Positions 42,430 to 52,562 of a stretch of DNA of 64,000 bases are shown here, one piece after another. The position numbers were made by a program, and so were the translations under genes. The stretch is from NCBI RefSeq assembly GCF_001704415.2, contig NC_030822.1, forward strand, positions 55,235,345 to 55,299,344. The letters are read 5' to 3'. Source of the DNA: Capra hircus. Taxonomy: Eukaryota > Chordata > Mammalia > Artiodactyla > Bovidae. The notes under the pieces were generated by a model that worked only from the letters and a program-made list of their open reading frames with translations, ran no database searches and was not told the DNA's origin. Position 1 is the first letter of the stretch. Every line of letters starts with the position of its first letter.

Positions 42430-42770
42430 TGCTATTCTCTTAGCCAAACTGCGATGCCTCTCTTCAAAAGTACAAGAGGCTCATTTGCATGTCATTTGCA
42501 TCTCGTTTAAACACCAACTCATTTACTGCTCAGGAACTACTGAGATTTCTCCCAAGTCCCCCGCTTCTTGCTCTCCCCAGGTTGTTTCTCTCCCTCTCTC
42601 TCCCCTCCCTGCATCCTGCCACTGGACAGGCTGCCGGACTGCGGCTCATCCTCATTGGGTCCAGCCTGGCCCGAGGAGCCCACCCATTGGCTGTAGGAGA
42701 GAGAGGAACCAATGAGGAGAGAGCAGCGGACAGATCTTGAGCCGCTGCTGGGAAGAATTGGCGTTCGGCT
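42430..42770. promoter_or_regulatory. Promoter-like block: two octamers and four CCAAT boxes
   Basis: Two perfect octamers ATTTGCAT (42483-42490 and 42494-42501) are spaced 11 bases, one helical turn. Then CCAAT boxes lie at 42654-42658 (reverse), 42686-42690 (reverse), 42709-42713 (forward) and 42757-42761 (reverse). A pyrimidine-rich tract at 42583-42620 lies between. Octamer (POU) plus CCAAT (NF-Y) is a known promoter grammar. No TATA box or downstream exon is recognised, so direction is unknown. Confidence 0.45.
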
Positions 42771-43647
42771 TCCCCTCCAGGCCCGACCCTTCCTGCCTCA
42801 GATATCTAGGCTTCTCTAGGCTTCTGAGGCTGCCCCTAGCAACAGAGAGAGCTGGAGGCGGGAAGCAGGCCCAGTGTTAACTGAGAATGGAGTTACTATG
42901 CCCTGGGGAGAGGAAAAAAAAAAGAATTTATAGTTTTGTTTTATTTTGCTGCCTGCAGACTCCTGGGGAGGTCTTCTGGGGAAACCCTGTGTGTGAGCTG
43001 AGGTTTGTCTTCTCCAGGACACAAAGTTCTGCCGAGTCCACCCTGTATTAATGCAGGAGGGACACTCCCCTGCCTCTCCCTGCCTGCTTCCTCACTCTTG
43101 GCTCATACCCGGCCCCACACAGTTAAGGCTTAGAAAGAACTAGAGGAGAGAGGCTGAGTGGGTCACCCACTGCCACGTCCTGGTCAGAAGCTGGACCTGG
43201 AGCCCGCCCCTCCTAACTCCACCAACTAGGCTTTTAGAAAATCTCAAGGTCTTCGAGAACTTAGAGACCTGATTCTACTTCTGTCTTGTTCCCTCCCCTC
43301 ACCTGTCCTAAGTGGGGGAACAGCTCGTTAAGGAGACCCGGGCTGCCCCTTCCCCAGCCAGAGGGGAAGCCCAGGGTCCCTTTATTCCCCCATGCCCTTC
43401 TGACCTCACCTAACACCTGTCGCTTCCTCCTGTCTCTCCTCCAGAGCCTAGCATAACTCTCATTTCCACCCTGCAGCCTCCACCCAGGCCTTGGTCCTGC
43501 CTGACAGTTTATCCTGTCAAGGTATGTGTATTGTTCATCAGGGGCTGTAAGGTCAGGGAGCTTGATTATCACCCTTCCTCCCCACCCCAGTGGAAACTCA
43601 CAGGGAACAGTGTTCTATAGCCTCCTCTCTTTGTCTGTGTTTCCCGC

Positions 43648-43649
<2 letters not shown>
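42771..43649. other. Single-copy, GC-rich DNA
   Basis: No interspersed repeat recognised. If the block at 42430-42770 is a promoter, a first exon could lie here or on the other side, but I can support no splice pattern or reading frame. Confidence 0.35.

Positions 43650-43689
<40 letters not shown>
43650..43689. repeat. (CA)n microsatellite
   Basis: About 20 uninterrupted CA units, followed by a broken unit (gacacac). Confidence 0.97.
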
Positions 43690-43693
<4 letters not shown>

Positions 43694-43979
43694 ACATGGC
43701 TCAAACCACGTCCTTTACAGCCCCTATCTGACCCCCTGAGGTGCCTCAGTTTCTACGCATCTGAAATGAAGGGTTAGAGAGCATAAGGCTCTTGTGAGCT
43801 GTCTGCTTCCACAGGGAGCTGAGCCTCGGCCTTGAGGAGGGTTTGGTTTCCGGTCCGCTCAGCAAGCTGGGATGGGAGAGGGGGTGGGGAGGGGAGGCTG
43901 AGGCCCCGGAGGGAGCCTGGCGCAGCCCCCCAGACTTGCAGGGGTGCCGAGAAGCCTTCTCTGGGTTCCTTGGCACCAA

Positions 43980-44240
43980 GCGGCCGCGAGTGAGCGCTGT
44001 ACCTGTGTGAGCCGTGTGAGCAGCTGTCTGTCGGGCAGAGCTCATTACGGGGGATAATGTGAGCCGAGTGACATGGGAGATCTGTTCTCTCCCCCCGTTA
44101 CACTTGTCGCTCGCTCTCTTCCTCTGGCAGGTGAGCTAAGGGGTTTGATTGCCTGTGTGTCGGTTCTCTCCATAACAACCGGGCGAACGAGACAATCGCT
44201 GCTCTGAGCACTTTGGCGGCAAGTCGCTGCTTCCCAGAAC
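43980..44240. promoter_or_regulatory. Candidate CpG-retaining regulatory block
   Basis: Repeat-free sequence with more CpGs than its surroundings (agcggccgcgagtgagcgct, cttgtcgctcgctc, accgggcgaacgagacaatc). It includes 'ccataacaacc' and 'gagacaatcg', which resemble SOX sites. It may be a conserved element or a small CpG-rich start region. There is no exon evidence. Confidence 0.3.
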
Positions 44241-44307
44241 CCTGGGAACAGGCTAGGGGCTGGTCCTGGGGGCTGGCTCCAGTGGAATGGCCCCTGCCCC
44301 TCCCCAT

Positions 44308-44521
44308 CAGGGTCTCCCTGATGCCTCTGACGGTAAAGAACATGCCTGCCAGTGTAGGAGACGCGGGGTCCATCCCTGGGTGGGGACGGTCCAGTGGAGG
44401 AGGGAATGGCAACCCGCTCCAGTGCTCTTGCCTGGAGAAGCCCATGGACAGAGGAGCCTGGTGGGCTACAGTCCATGGGGTCACAGAGACACGACTGAGT
44501 GACCGAGTGCACACACACACT
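44308..44521 (+). repeat. Bov-tA SINE
   Basis: Forward copy 'ggtctccctgatgcctctga', with B-box changed to 'ggggtccatccctgg', then 'cctggagaagcccatggaca' and an (AC)n end at 44504-44521. Confidence 0.93.
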
Positions 44522-44814
44522 GCCCTATCAAGGATGGTGCAGGACCCTTTCCTTTATCCTGAGAACAATGAGGATGTTTCTATACTCAGGCATTCTCGTC
44601 GCCCAGATCGAACAGCCATTGGAAGTGATCTAAAATGTTGTAGAATGCCCCTGCCTCTTCCTCAAGAGGGCTCGTGCCCTGCTGAAGGGCCTCGCAGAGG
44701 GAGGGCTGTGAGCTATGTAGCTCATGTGTGGCCTAGAGGTTTTCAGCAGCGCAGGAAGTTAGACCTGGAAGGACCAGGACTCCTGAACTGGTCACCGAGA
44801 ATGGCCTAGAGGGA
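44522..44814. other. Single-copy DNA
   Basis: No repeat or exon recognised. Confidence 0.4.
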
Positions 44815-44925
44815 CGCCCTGGGCCCACCCCAGAGCTTCACATCACCTCTCAGAAGTTAGGCTCAGAAATCTGTACTTCAGCAGTTCCACAGGTGATTTT
44901 CTACCTAGCCAGAATTCAGATTGCT
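44815..44925 (+). repeat. MER5-like hAT fragment
   Basis: 'cccaccccagagcttcacat', 'ggctcagaaatctgtacttc' and 'cagttccacaggtgattttc' follow the internal order of MER5, a short non-autonomous hAT element of placental mammals. Confidence 0.55.
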
Positions 44926-45719
44926 GATCTAACTGTCCATACCTCTGTGTTACAGATGCAGAGAGTAAGGTGGAGGGTGATGGAGCGGGTCATTTCCAAG
45001 TGCTGGGGACCTGCAAAACAGGTGCTGGGAGGGTGACCGGTTGCTCTGTGGGTGACACTGACGACACAGAGAACACCTGGCCTGGGGGACTGTGGGGAGT
45101 TGGAGCACCCTTCAGAGGCCCCCGTGTGGAAGGCCCACCAGTTGCTGAGCACACGGGGTGCAGGTGGGATGGAAGTGCACACTGGGGACAAAAGGCCCTA
45201 GAACAAGATCGACCAGCCAAAGATGGGGGTCTTGGACCCGCTAAGGGTTGATGTGAGGCTCACTCCACAGGTTAAGGGGACAGAAGCACTCTCCTCAGAC
45301 AGAGCTGGAGTCATGACCTCAGAGGAGTCATCAGGTTTTGAACAGAAGCAGGCAGAGGAGAGGAAGAACCTGGTTGAATTACAAAAGGCCTTTCTCCTCC
45401 AGGCAAGAAGGGGAGCTGACGAGAGTGGCTCAGCCCAAGCTGGGGGAAGACAAAGGGAGGAGAATGAAGCCAGGAGGCAAATGAGCACCAGCTTTCAGAG
45501 CATGTGGGTGACATGAACACAAACCAGCCCTGCTCCCCGAAACCCTAGGCACCCAACAGTTGTTGGAGCAAACTGGCAATGGTGGGTGCTTGCCTATGTT
45601 AATAAGATTCCTTCATGATGGCTACGCTGCCTTTGGATGGAAAGAAATTCACAATCCCTCCTTGGGGCAAACAGTGCCTTGCTCAGCCCTCAATGCCTTA
45701 TCCTAAGCCAGCTGCCCTC
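44926..45719. other. Single-copy DNA
   Basis: No repeat recognised. A 97-residue ORF at 45223-45516 has a charged stretch but is mirrored on the other strand and shows no family. Confidence 0.4.
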
Positions 45720-46313
45720 TGTCTGGCATCCTGTGTAAAGTAGACAGAATTCTATGGATGACCCCTTGAGACCCCCAGTGACCCTCACCCTCAGCTGTGA
45801 GTGTGCTATCACTCCTATGATTGTGTTACAACACTTTTGACCTTATGATTGGGAGATGATTGGGGTGGGCCCCATCTAATCAAGCAATTCCTTTAAAAGT
45901 AGAGTGTTCTCTGGCTGGTGGTGGGAGTGAAAGTTGAGAGAAGAATTGATGAGTATGCCAATTTGAAGATGGAGGGGCCCCTGGAGGAGGGTTGTGGGCA
46001 GCCTGTAGGAATGGAGAACAGCCCTGACTTGTGGCCAGAAGGGGCGCTGAGACCTCGGTCCTACAACCACAGGAACTGAATTTGGCCAACAACCTGAAGA
46101 AACTTACAAGTGAATTCTTCCCCAGAGCCTCCAGATAAGGGGACGGGCTGGCCAACATTTTGATTTCAGCTTTGTGAGATTCTGACCGGAGAACTCAGTT
46201 GAGCCTGCCTGGAGTTTGGACCTACAGGCTGTGAGACAGTAGTAAATGTGGTGTGCTTCTGAGTCGCTAAATGTGTGGCAATTTGTTATCCAGCAACACG
46301 AAATAATACAGTA
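45720..46313 (+). repeat. MaLR (MLT1-type) LTR
   Basis: Unsplit LTR: 'ggtgggccccatctaatcaa', 'ttctctggctggtggtggga', 'ttcttccccagagcctccag', 'acattttgatttcagctttg', 'ggcaatttgttatccagcaa'. It is a retroviral-like LTR without an internal region, diverged but nearly complete. Confidence 0.72.
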
Positions 46314-46365
46314 AGTCCATCCTGGCCTGGACTCCAACCTTTCTAATTTCAGGCCTTGCTACTTA

Positions 46366-46652
46366 GTGCTGCTAAGTCGCTTCAGTCGTGTCCGACTCTG
46401 TGCGACCCCACAGACAGCAGCCCAACAGGGTCCCCCGTCCCTGGGATTCTCCAGGCAAGAACACTGGAGTGGGTTGCCAGAACACTGGAGTGGGTTGCCG
46501 TTTCCTTCTCCAATGCATGAAAGTGAAAAGTGAAAGTGAAGTCGCTCAGCCGTGTCCGACTCTTAGCGACCCCATGGACTGCAGCCCACCAGGCTCCTCT
46601 GTCCATGGGATTTTCCAGGCAAGAGTACTGGAGTGGGGTGCCATCGCCTTCT
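46366..46652 (-). repeat. Bov-A2 SINE with 21-bp internal duplication
   Basis: Reversed dimer with linker 'atgcatgaaagtgaaaagtg'. In the first unit a 21-base segment (agaacactggagtgggttgc plus c) is perfectly duplicated in tandem at 46458-46478 and 46479-46499. Other Bov-A2 copies in the window have it once. Confidence 0.95.
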
Positions 46653-46883
46653 TAGGTGGCAGATAAAATCTGATTCCCTATCAGTGGGGAACAGGTGAAG
46701 TGGGTGCCCATCCTCTACAAATCTTTTAGTCCCCAAGAGACTTCCTGCACTCAGAGTGAGCTCTGACCTATGAACTGAGGGTCCGTTTCCTCTAGTTCTT
46801 CCCTCTTTGTGGGAACATTGATGACAGATGTGCCTTGAATCTCAAGAAAGACCTAGCCCAGTGGTTCCCAACTTTTTCTCTCC

Positions 46884-47118
46884 ACTAATAGTTAAAGTGA
46901 AATGCTAGTCACTCAGTCATGTCTGACTCTTTGTGACCCCATGGACTGTAGCCCATCTGCCTCCTCTGTCCATGGAATTCTCTAGGCAAGAATACTGGAG
47001 TGGGTAGCCATTTCCTGTTCCAGGGGAGCTTCTCAACCCAGGGCTCCATCCTGGGTCTCTTGCATTGCAGGCAGATTCTTTACTGCCTAAGCCACCAGGG
47101 ACATCCCCTACTAATAGT
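46884..47118 (-). repeat. Bov-tA SINE with target duplication
   Basis: Reversed copy at 46893-47109. The flank actaatagt is perfect at 46884-46892 and 47110-47118. Includes 'ggactgtagcccatctgcct' and 'cctaagccaccagggacat'. Confidence 0.94.
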
Positions 47119-47370
47119 AAGACTGGTAATAGTGATTACAATAAAAAGACGTGGTATTCCATGCATGCTTCCCATGTGCCAAATAAGGACCTAAGTGCTG
47201 TCTCTATACTATCTCATTTAATCCACACACTAATCCTAGAAGATGAATATTATTATGACTCCCATTTTGTAGATGAAGAAACTGAGGCTTAGAGAGTTCA
47301 AAGACTAGTACACCTTTCTGTGACAGGTGATTGAGCCAGGATTTCGTTCTGAGCATCTGGCTCCAGAGCC
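47119..47370 (-). repeat. MIR SINE, nearly complete
   Basis: Reversed MIR: 'catgtgccaaataaggacct', 'actatctcatttaatccaca', 'gatgaagaaactgaggctta', 'gagccaggatttcgttctga', 'ctggctccagagcctg'. One of the best preserved MIR copies here. Confidence 0.82.
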
Positions 47371-47439
47371 TGTATTCTCAACAGTCACGGCATCTCTCCC
47401 TCCATCTGCACTATGCACCCCGTATTTTTAAAGATTTTT

Positions 47440-47675
47440 GTCTGCCAAGCAAACTGCATTTATCAAGTAATAATTTGTTTTCCCATTTTTTATTAATCAA
47501 AGCCATGTATGACTGCCAATCAGGGGTTCAGATCAGTGTAAGATTAGCAGTGTTATCACACCGAGTTGATATGATTCCAGCCAAAAGCAAAGAAATGATG
47601 TCTCAGTTAGCAGTCTGCGCAGCCTTATCTTTGGTAAATGTGTCGTTTCTGCTAGGCATACAGAAATATTAAAAA
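47440..47675. promoter_or_regulatory. Candidate conserved non-coding element
   Basis: Repeat-free, AT-rich block with 'atcaagtaataatttg', 'tattaatcaaagcc' (homeodomain and TCF/LEF-like), 'gttatcacaccgagttgat', and 'gccttatctttggtaaa' (GATA and forkhead-like). It differs in texture from the SINE-rich flanks. Motif assignments are inference. Confidence 0.35.
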
Positions 47676-48161
47676 TAGCTCCTGAGGCCCCATTACTACC
47701 TGTGGGAACCTGTAGGGGTCTGAGGACTGCAGATTGGGGCCACTGGTCTGGATCTTGAAGACCCTACTTATCTGCTCTGCTCAGGCCTCGGTGTCTCTGT
47801 GACCTTCTCAGGAAGCTTTCCTCCACCGAGGGGGCTGCAGACACCCCTCTGCCCACAAGCTGCACCACAGCCAGGGACAGAATGAGTAGCATGGCACTTC
47901 TTCCAGTCCTCCAGGGCACACAAACACACACACACATGAACTCAGTCACACATGCGTGCACACATACTCATCACGACCACGGTACCACAACAGCATCAGG
48001 GATGTGATCTCATAAAGAGTCTCCTTCCAGCATCGCTCCAGCCTCTGCCTCTTGTCACACTGCGTAATACGTAGTGTACTTGTGTCCCAAGTTCCCTCTT
48101 GTAAGGACACCAGTCACAGGTGAACACAGGGTGGGTGTTCTCTAACCCAGAATTGTTGTTG
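47676..48161. other. Single-copy DNA with short (AC)n
   Basis: An AC run lies near 47918-47937. No exon or other repeat recognised. Confidence 0.4.
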
Positions 48162-48365
48162 TTGTTCAGTTGCTAAGTGGTATCCAACTCTTTTCGACCC
48201 CATGAACTGCAGCATGCCAGGCTTCCCTGGCCTTCACTATCTCTTGAAGTTTGCTCAAACTCATGTCCACTGAGTCGGTGATGCCATCCAACCATCTCAT
48301 CCTCTCCTTTGCCCTCAGTCTTTCCCAGCATCAGGGTCTTTTCCAATGAGTCAGTATGAACCAGT
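48162..48365 (-). repeat. BovB LINE 3' end, short
   Basis: Reversed copy of about 200 bases: 'gttgttcagttgctaagtgg', 'cactgagtcggtgatgccat', 'tcccagcatcagggtctttt'. It ends at a small duplicated 'cagtatgaac/cagtatgat' stretch at the junction. Confidence 0.92.
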
Positions 48366-48449
48366 ATGATCTCATTTTAACCTGCAAAGACCCCACTTTT
48401 TAATTTTTATTTAATTTTTATTTTAAATTTTATTTTGTATTGGAGTATT

Positions 48450-48658
48450 TTTTGTTTAGTTGCTAAGTCATGTTTGACTCTTTGCAACCCTATGGACTGT
48501 ATCCCATCAGGCTCCTCTGTCCATGGAATTTCCCAGGCAACAATACTGGAGTGGGTTGCCATTTCCTTTTCCAGGGAATCTTCCTGGCCCAGGGGTCAAA
48601 CCGGAGTCTCCTACATTAGCAGGCAGATTCTTTACCACTGAACCTCCAGGGAAGCCCA
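48450..48658 (-). repeat. Bov-tA SINE
   Basis: Reversed copy: 'tttagttgctaagtcatgtt', 'ccaggggtcaaaccggagtc', 'ctttaccactgaacctccag'. Confidence 0.94.
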
Positions 48659-49044
48659 CGATGAACAATGTTGTTACAGCATCGGGTAGACAGCAAAGAG
48701 AGACCCTACTTTTAAATAAGGTTCTGTCGGCAGAGTGGACATGGGTTGTGATGGGACACAATTCAACCCAATACGGGGTTGACCTTGTGAGAAGAGGGAT
48801 TTGGTTTTAGGAGTAGAGTGACGGCCTGCTGAGACCTGGGCTGAGGGGGTCCAGGTTTAATTTGGCCACTGAGACTCCTACTGTTCCTCTTTCCAGACAA
48901 GAGAAGAAAATTGTCTTACCCCACCCCACCCCAATACCTGTCAGCTCCCAGCTTTATTCTCTTGCCCTTGTTGCCCTCTTGATGGCCCCAACATCTATCC
49001 ATGAACACACATGTGCTAGGATGGTTAATTGTAATGACCATAGA
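48659..49044. other. Single-copy DNA
   Basis: No repeat or exon recognised. Confidence 0.4.
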
Positions 49045-49265
49045 ACAGCTATGATTTATTGAGCCCTTACTAAATGCCAAGTGCTGTACAAAGAGCTTCA
49101 TGCATTATTTCGTTTAACCCTCTCAATAACTGTGTGAGTGTAAGACCCATCCTTACCTTCGTTTGACACTTGAAGAACCAGAAGCTTCAGAAGGCCATGT
49201 TCTGTGTCTGAGGTCAGAGATGTAATAGGTGGTGTGACTAGGATTCTAGCCCAGCTTCTGCTAGC
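49045..49265 (-). repeat. MIR SINE
   Basis: Reversed MIR: 'tttattgagcccttactaaa', 'tttcgtttaaccctctcaat', 'gtctgaggtcagagatgtaa', 'gactaggattctagccc'. Confidence 0.75.
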
Positions 49266-49599
49266 ACTGGGGCCCAAGTCACTAGATACTCCTAACTGCT
49301 CTCCACCATCTTCGGCTATTCCCTGGGGAGTGGGTGACCTGGAAGAGCTGTGGGGACTCCAGAATGAAAGGGCTGGGGAACAGGAAAGTTCTAAGGGCCA
49401 TAAAAGGGAAGTGATGTTGGGGTGGTGGTGGAGATTTTCCATGGCTAACTGCCTTGAGCTATTTCCAACCAACCAAGCTGGCATCTTCTTTTCCCCCTTT
49501 CTCTGGGGCTGGTGGGGAAAAGAGAAAGGAGGAAATGAGGCTCTAACTCCCTGCTGTTTCTGTGGGGCCTGGAGTGGTTCCCCACCCTATTTGCAAGGC

Positions 49600-49720
49600 C
49601 ATAAATAATCGAGATGTATTACTCGGTGATTGCCATGGTAACATCTTCAGGTTACCAGGGATGCAAGATCCAAACAAAAGTATTCGATTAAATATTTCTG
49701 GCCGCTAGAGGCATCCAGCC
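49600..49720. promoter_or_regulatory. Candidate regulatory block with X-box and CTCF-like motif
   Basis: At 49629-49642 attgccatggtaac is one base from the palindromic X-box bound by RFX factors (gttgccatggtaac). At 49700-49716 ggccgctagaggcatcc resembles a CTCF core. Between them lie 'tcgattaaatatttctgg' and several retained CpGs. Binding is not shown by sequence alone. Confidence 0.4.
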
Positions 49721-51035
49721 ATGTAACAGTGGGATGTGGGTAAAGGGAGGGGAAGGAAGCCTTACTGCTTCTTTCTCCTTTTGGTCCTCGGCATCCCTTC
49801 TCAGAGAATGATGGCTCTGCTGGAAGGGCCCTCTCTTTGCTCTGTTATTCCCAGGTTTTCCCTGCTGTCAAGTTAGAGGGTTCCCACCTAACACACCCCT
49901 GTATCTCTAACACACAACCAGCATCCTGAAGTCAGCTCTCAAACAGATGCCCCTGGCTCTCCGAATAAACACACCCTCTCCTAATTGCTTTAGGATTGAG
50001 TTGGACACCCAACTAAACATCATTTCCACATGATTCATCCTTTTAAATGGAATCAGTAGGGCTGCCAGTCTGGTTTTCCCCAGACGCTGGGAGCATGATA
50101 TAGGCATGGAATTATGAAAGCTGCAGAGAGAACTCAGGGTTGGGATGGGCAAGGGGGTCTGTCCTGGGGGCTGGAGAGGCTGCTCAGTGGGGACATCCTC
50201 CCGAAAGGCCTGGCCTGGGATGGAATCTCCATTCCCGCAGCAGCACAACCACTATATATATGTTCCTAATGACCAAGTGCTGTTTGTTTAGCATAAACTC
50301 GCTCAGTCCTCCAAGGCAGCTCTGGAAAGTGCTGAGTAAAGCAGAGTCTTAGGAGGTATAGTTTAGAGTCATGTTGGATGGTCTCCCAGTGGGAAGATGA
50401 ATCGTTCTCACAGCCTAGCCACCCTGTCTGTGTCTCCACCTCTTAGAAGGTAAGCTGGAAAGACCTCGGAGATGGTCCGGTTCAAGGCCTTCATCTCAGG
50501 GAAAGGAACTGGAGGGGAGATGATTTACCCCAAATTGCCAAGCTAGAAAGTGGCTCCACCCTTTCTGAAATCCAATTTCCTGGCCTGATGCCTCTTCCCC
50601 CAGCTAGGGCTAGTCCTGGATGGGACTCCAGGGGTCTGCACTCAAGCTGAGAATCTGGAGAGAGGCAGAGCAGGAGGGCAGGGGAGCCGAGGCATGGAGG
50701 CAGCCTCAGGCCTGTTGGTGACCTACTGCAGCCCACCCAGCCCAGGAGATACCCTGAGCCTTGATCCAGCCTCACTGGCCTTGTAAACAAAGCGCTTCTG
50801 CCCTCAGAGACGTCCCGTGGATCGATACGTGTTCCCTGGGCAGGCTGGGCCCTGTAGACTACTGATGAGCTGTCCCATTCCAAGAGCAAGATTCCTCTCA
50901 TCTGGGGCCGCGGTCTCACCTAAGAACAAGCAGCTTTGCCAGCAGGGGTGAGGGTGGGTCAGGGGAGCTGGGTTTCGGGCCACATCCTGGCCACCTCCTT
51001 GAGCACCTGTGTGCTCCCACCCAACCCCAAGTTGG
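49721..51035. other. Single-copy DNA
   Basis: No repeat family recognised over 1.3 kb apart from a short TA run at 50253-50260. A 142-residue reverse ORF (50491-50919) and a 117-residue one (50804-51157) have no domain. Confidence 0.4.
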
Positions 51036-51420
51036 CATCTCATGCATTGTTTATGAAGCATTTGTCTGGGCTTGAGGTGAGCCGCGGGATCAGTGAGACA
51101 AATAAATGAATAATTCCAGGGGCACCAAGTGCAGAGGCCGGGAGGGAGGGAGGCCAAGGTTGTCTACCTGGGGGGTTTGCATTTTTTATCACCGTGCCAT
51201 CTCGTGACCCCTCCTCCCTCCTCTCCCCTCTCTCCTGATGTGGCTGTGATGAGAGTTTCTATTATCCAGCACACCTGTTTGTAAGTCTATTTACAACCCA
51301 GGCATCGTTGGTTTGCGTGCAAGAGAGATGGCCCATCCCTAGATTAGTTAAATTGGAAATAAATTGGTTGTTAAATAAAAGCCCTCTGCGGGATGTGACA
51401 GTGATGAATGAGGGATGGTT
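51036..51420. promoter_or_regulatory. Candidate conserved non-coding element
   Basis: Repeat-free block with a forkhead-like pair, tgtttgt (51276-51282) and the reversed tatttaca (51288-51295), plus 'gcattgtttatgaagc' and 'ttaaattggaaataaattgg'. It keeps several CpGs (gagccgcgggatc, tctcgtgaccc). Conservation cannot be tested here. Confidence 0.35.
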
Positions 51421-51639
51421 GTGCCTGGGGAAGGGAGGGGTGGCTTTCTGGATGGAGACTGAGGAGCTGAACTGCCCCAAGAAACTTGGGCAGGAACCCG
51501 GGATCGTTCAGGGTCAGAGACAGGCTGAGCAGGGGTGGAGCATAAGGGAAGTGGACACTGGAGGACATCCTTGGAAGGGACTCCAGAGTGGGGGACTTGA
51601 GCACCCCTTGACTTTTACATACTTTATGCCCTTTAAAAA

Positions 51640-51810
51640 AAAACAAACTAATTTTTTGTTTATTTATTTATTTGACTGTGCTGGGTCTTAGTCGCTGCAC
51701 ATGGGATCTAGTACCATCTTGCAGGATATAGTTCCCTGACCAGGGATTCAACCCTGGCCTCTTGCATTGGGAGTGTGGAGTCTTAGCCACTGGACCACCA
51801 GGGAAGTCCC
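51640..51810 (-). repeat. CHR-type SINE, shortened
   Basis: Reversed copy: 'gtttatttatttatttgact', 'cctgaccagggattcaaccc', 'actggaccaccagggaagtc'. The middle region is missing relative to full-length copies. Confidence 0.9.
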
Positions 51811-52075
51811 CATATACTATGTCTTTGATTTTATAACTTTGTGACATATTTTTCTTACTTCACGGAAGTCTAGTGAAATAACTTGCCCGCCATGATCATA
51901 GTCAAATGAAAACAGATCCAGATTTGTTAGGGGGAGAGTTTGGAGGCTTTCCAAAGGATGACTGGGAGGCAGGGAGAGGGCCGTTGCAGGAGGGAGGGTG
52001 ATCTGTCCATGAGATCTGCAAGTGCCACAAAAGTGGGGCAAACAGGGTTTTGTTTTCTTTTGTTTTTTTTTAATA

Positions 52076-52562
52076 CAGAGAAAGCAAAGACATCACTTTG
52101 CCGGCAAAGGTCTGTATAGTCAAAGCTATGGCTTTTTCAGTAGTCATGAATGGATGGGAGAATTGGACCATAAAGAAGGCTGAGTGCCAAAGAATTGATG
52201 CTTTTGAATTGTAGTGCTGGAGAAGACTCTCGAGAGTCCCTTGGACTGCAAGGAGATCTAACCAGTCAATCCTAAAGGAATTCAACCCTGAATATTCATT
52301 GGAAGGACTGATGCTGAAGCTGGAGCTCCAATACTTCAGCCACCTGATGCCAAGAGCCAGCTCTTTGGAAAAGACCATCTGATTCTGGGGAAGATCAAGG
52401 GCAGGAAGAGAAGGGGATGACAGAGGATGAGATGGTCAGATAGCATCACTAGTTCAATGGACATGAATTTGAGCAAGCTCTGGGAGACAGTGAAGGACAG
52501 GGAAGCCTGACATGAGGTCACAAAGAGTCGGACACGACTTAGTGACTCAACAACAGCAACAA
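52076..52562 (+). repeat. BovB LINE 3' end
   Basis: Forward copy about 485 bases: 'gacatcactttgccggcaaa', 'ttggactgcaaggagatcta', 'agcatcactagttcaatgga', ending 'gtgactcaacaacagcaaca'. Reading frames are broken on the coding strand. The 102- and 145-residue reverse ORFs over it are shadows. Confidence 0.94.

Noticed and set aside
44045..44520. 157- and 140-residue reverse ORFs and a 198-residue forward ORF
   Set aside because: All run through a Bov-tA, and their shared phrases (such as GFSRQEYWSGLP-like) are translations of the SINE seen many times in the window.
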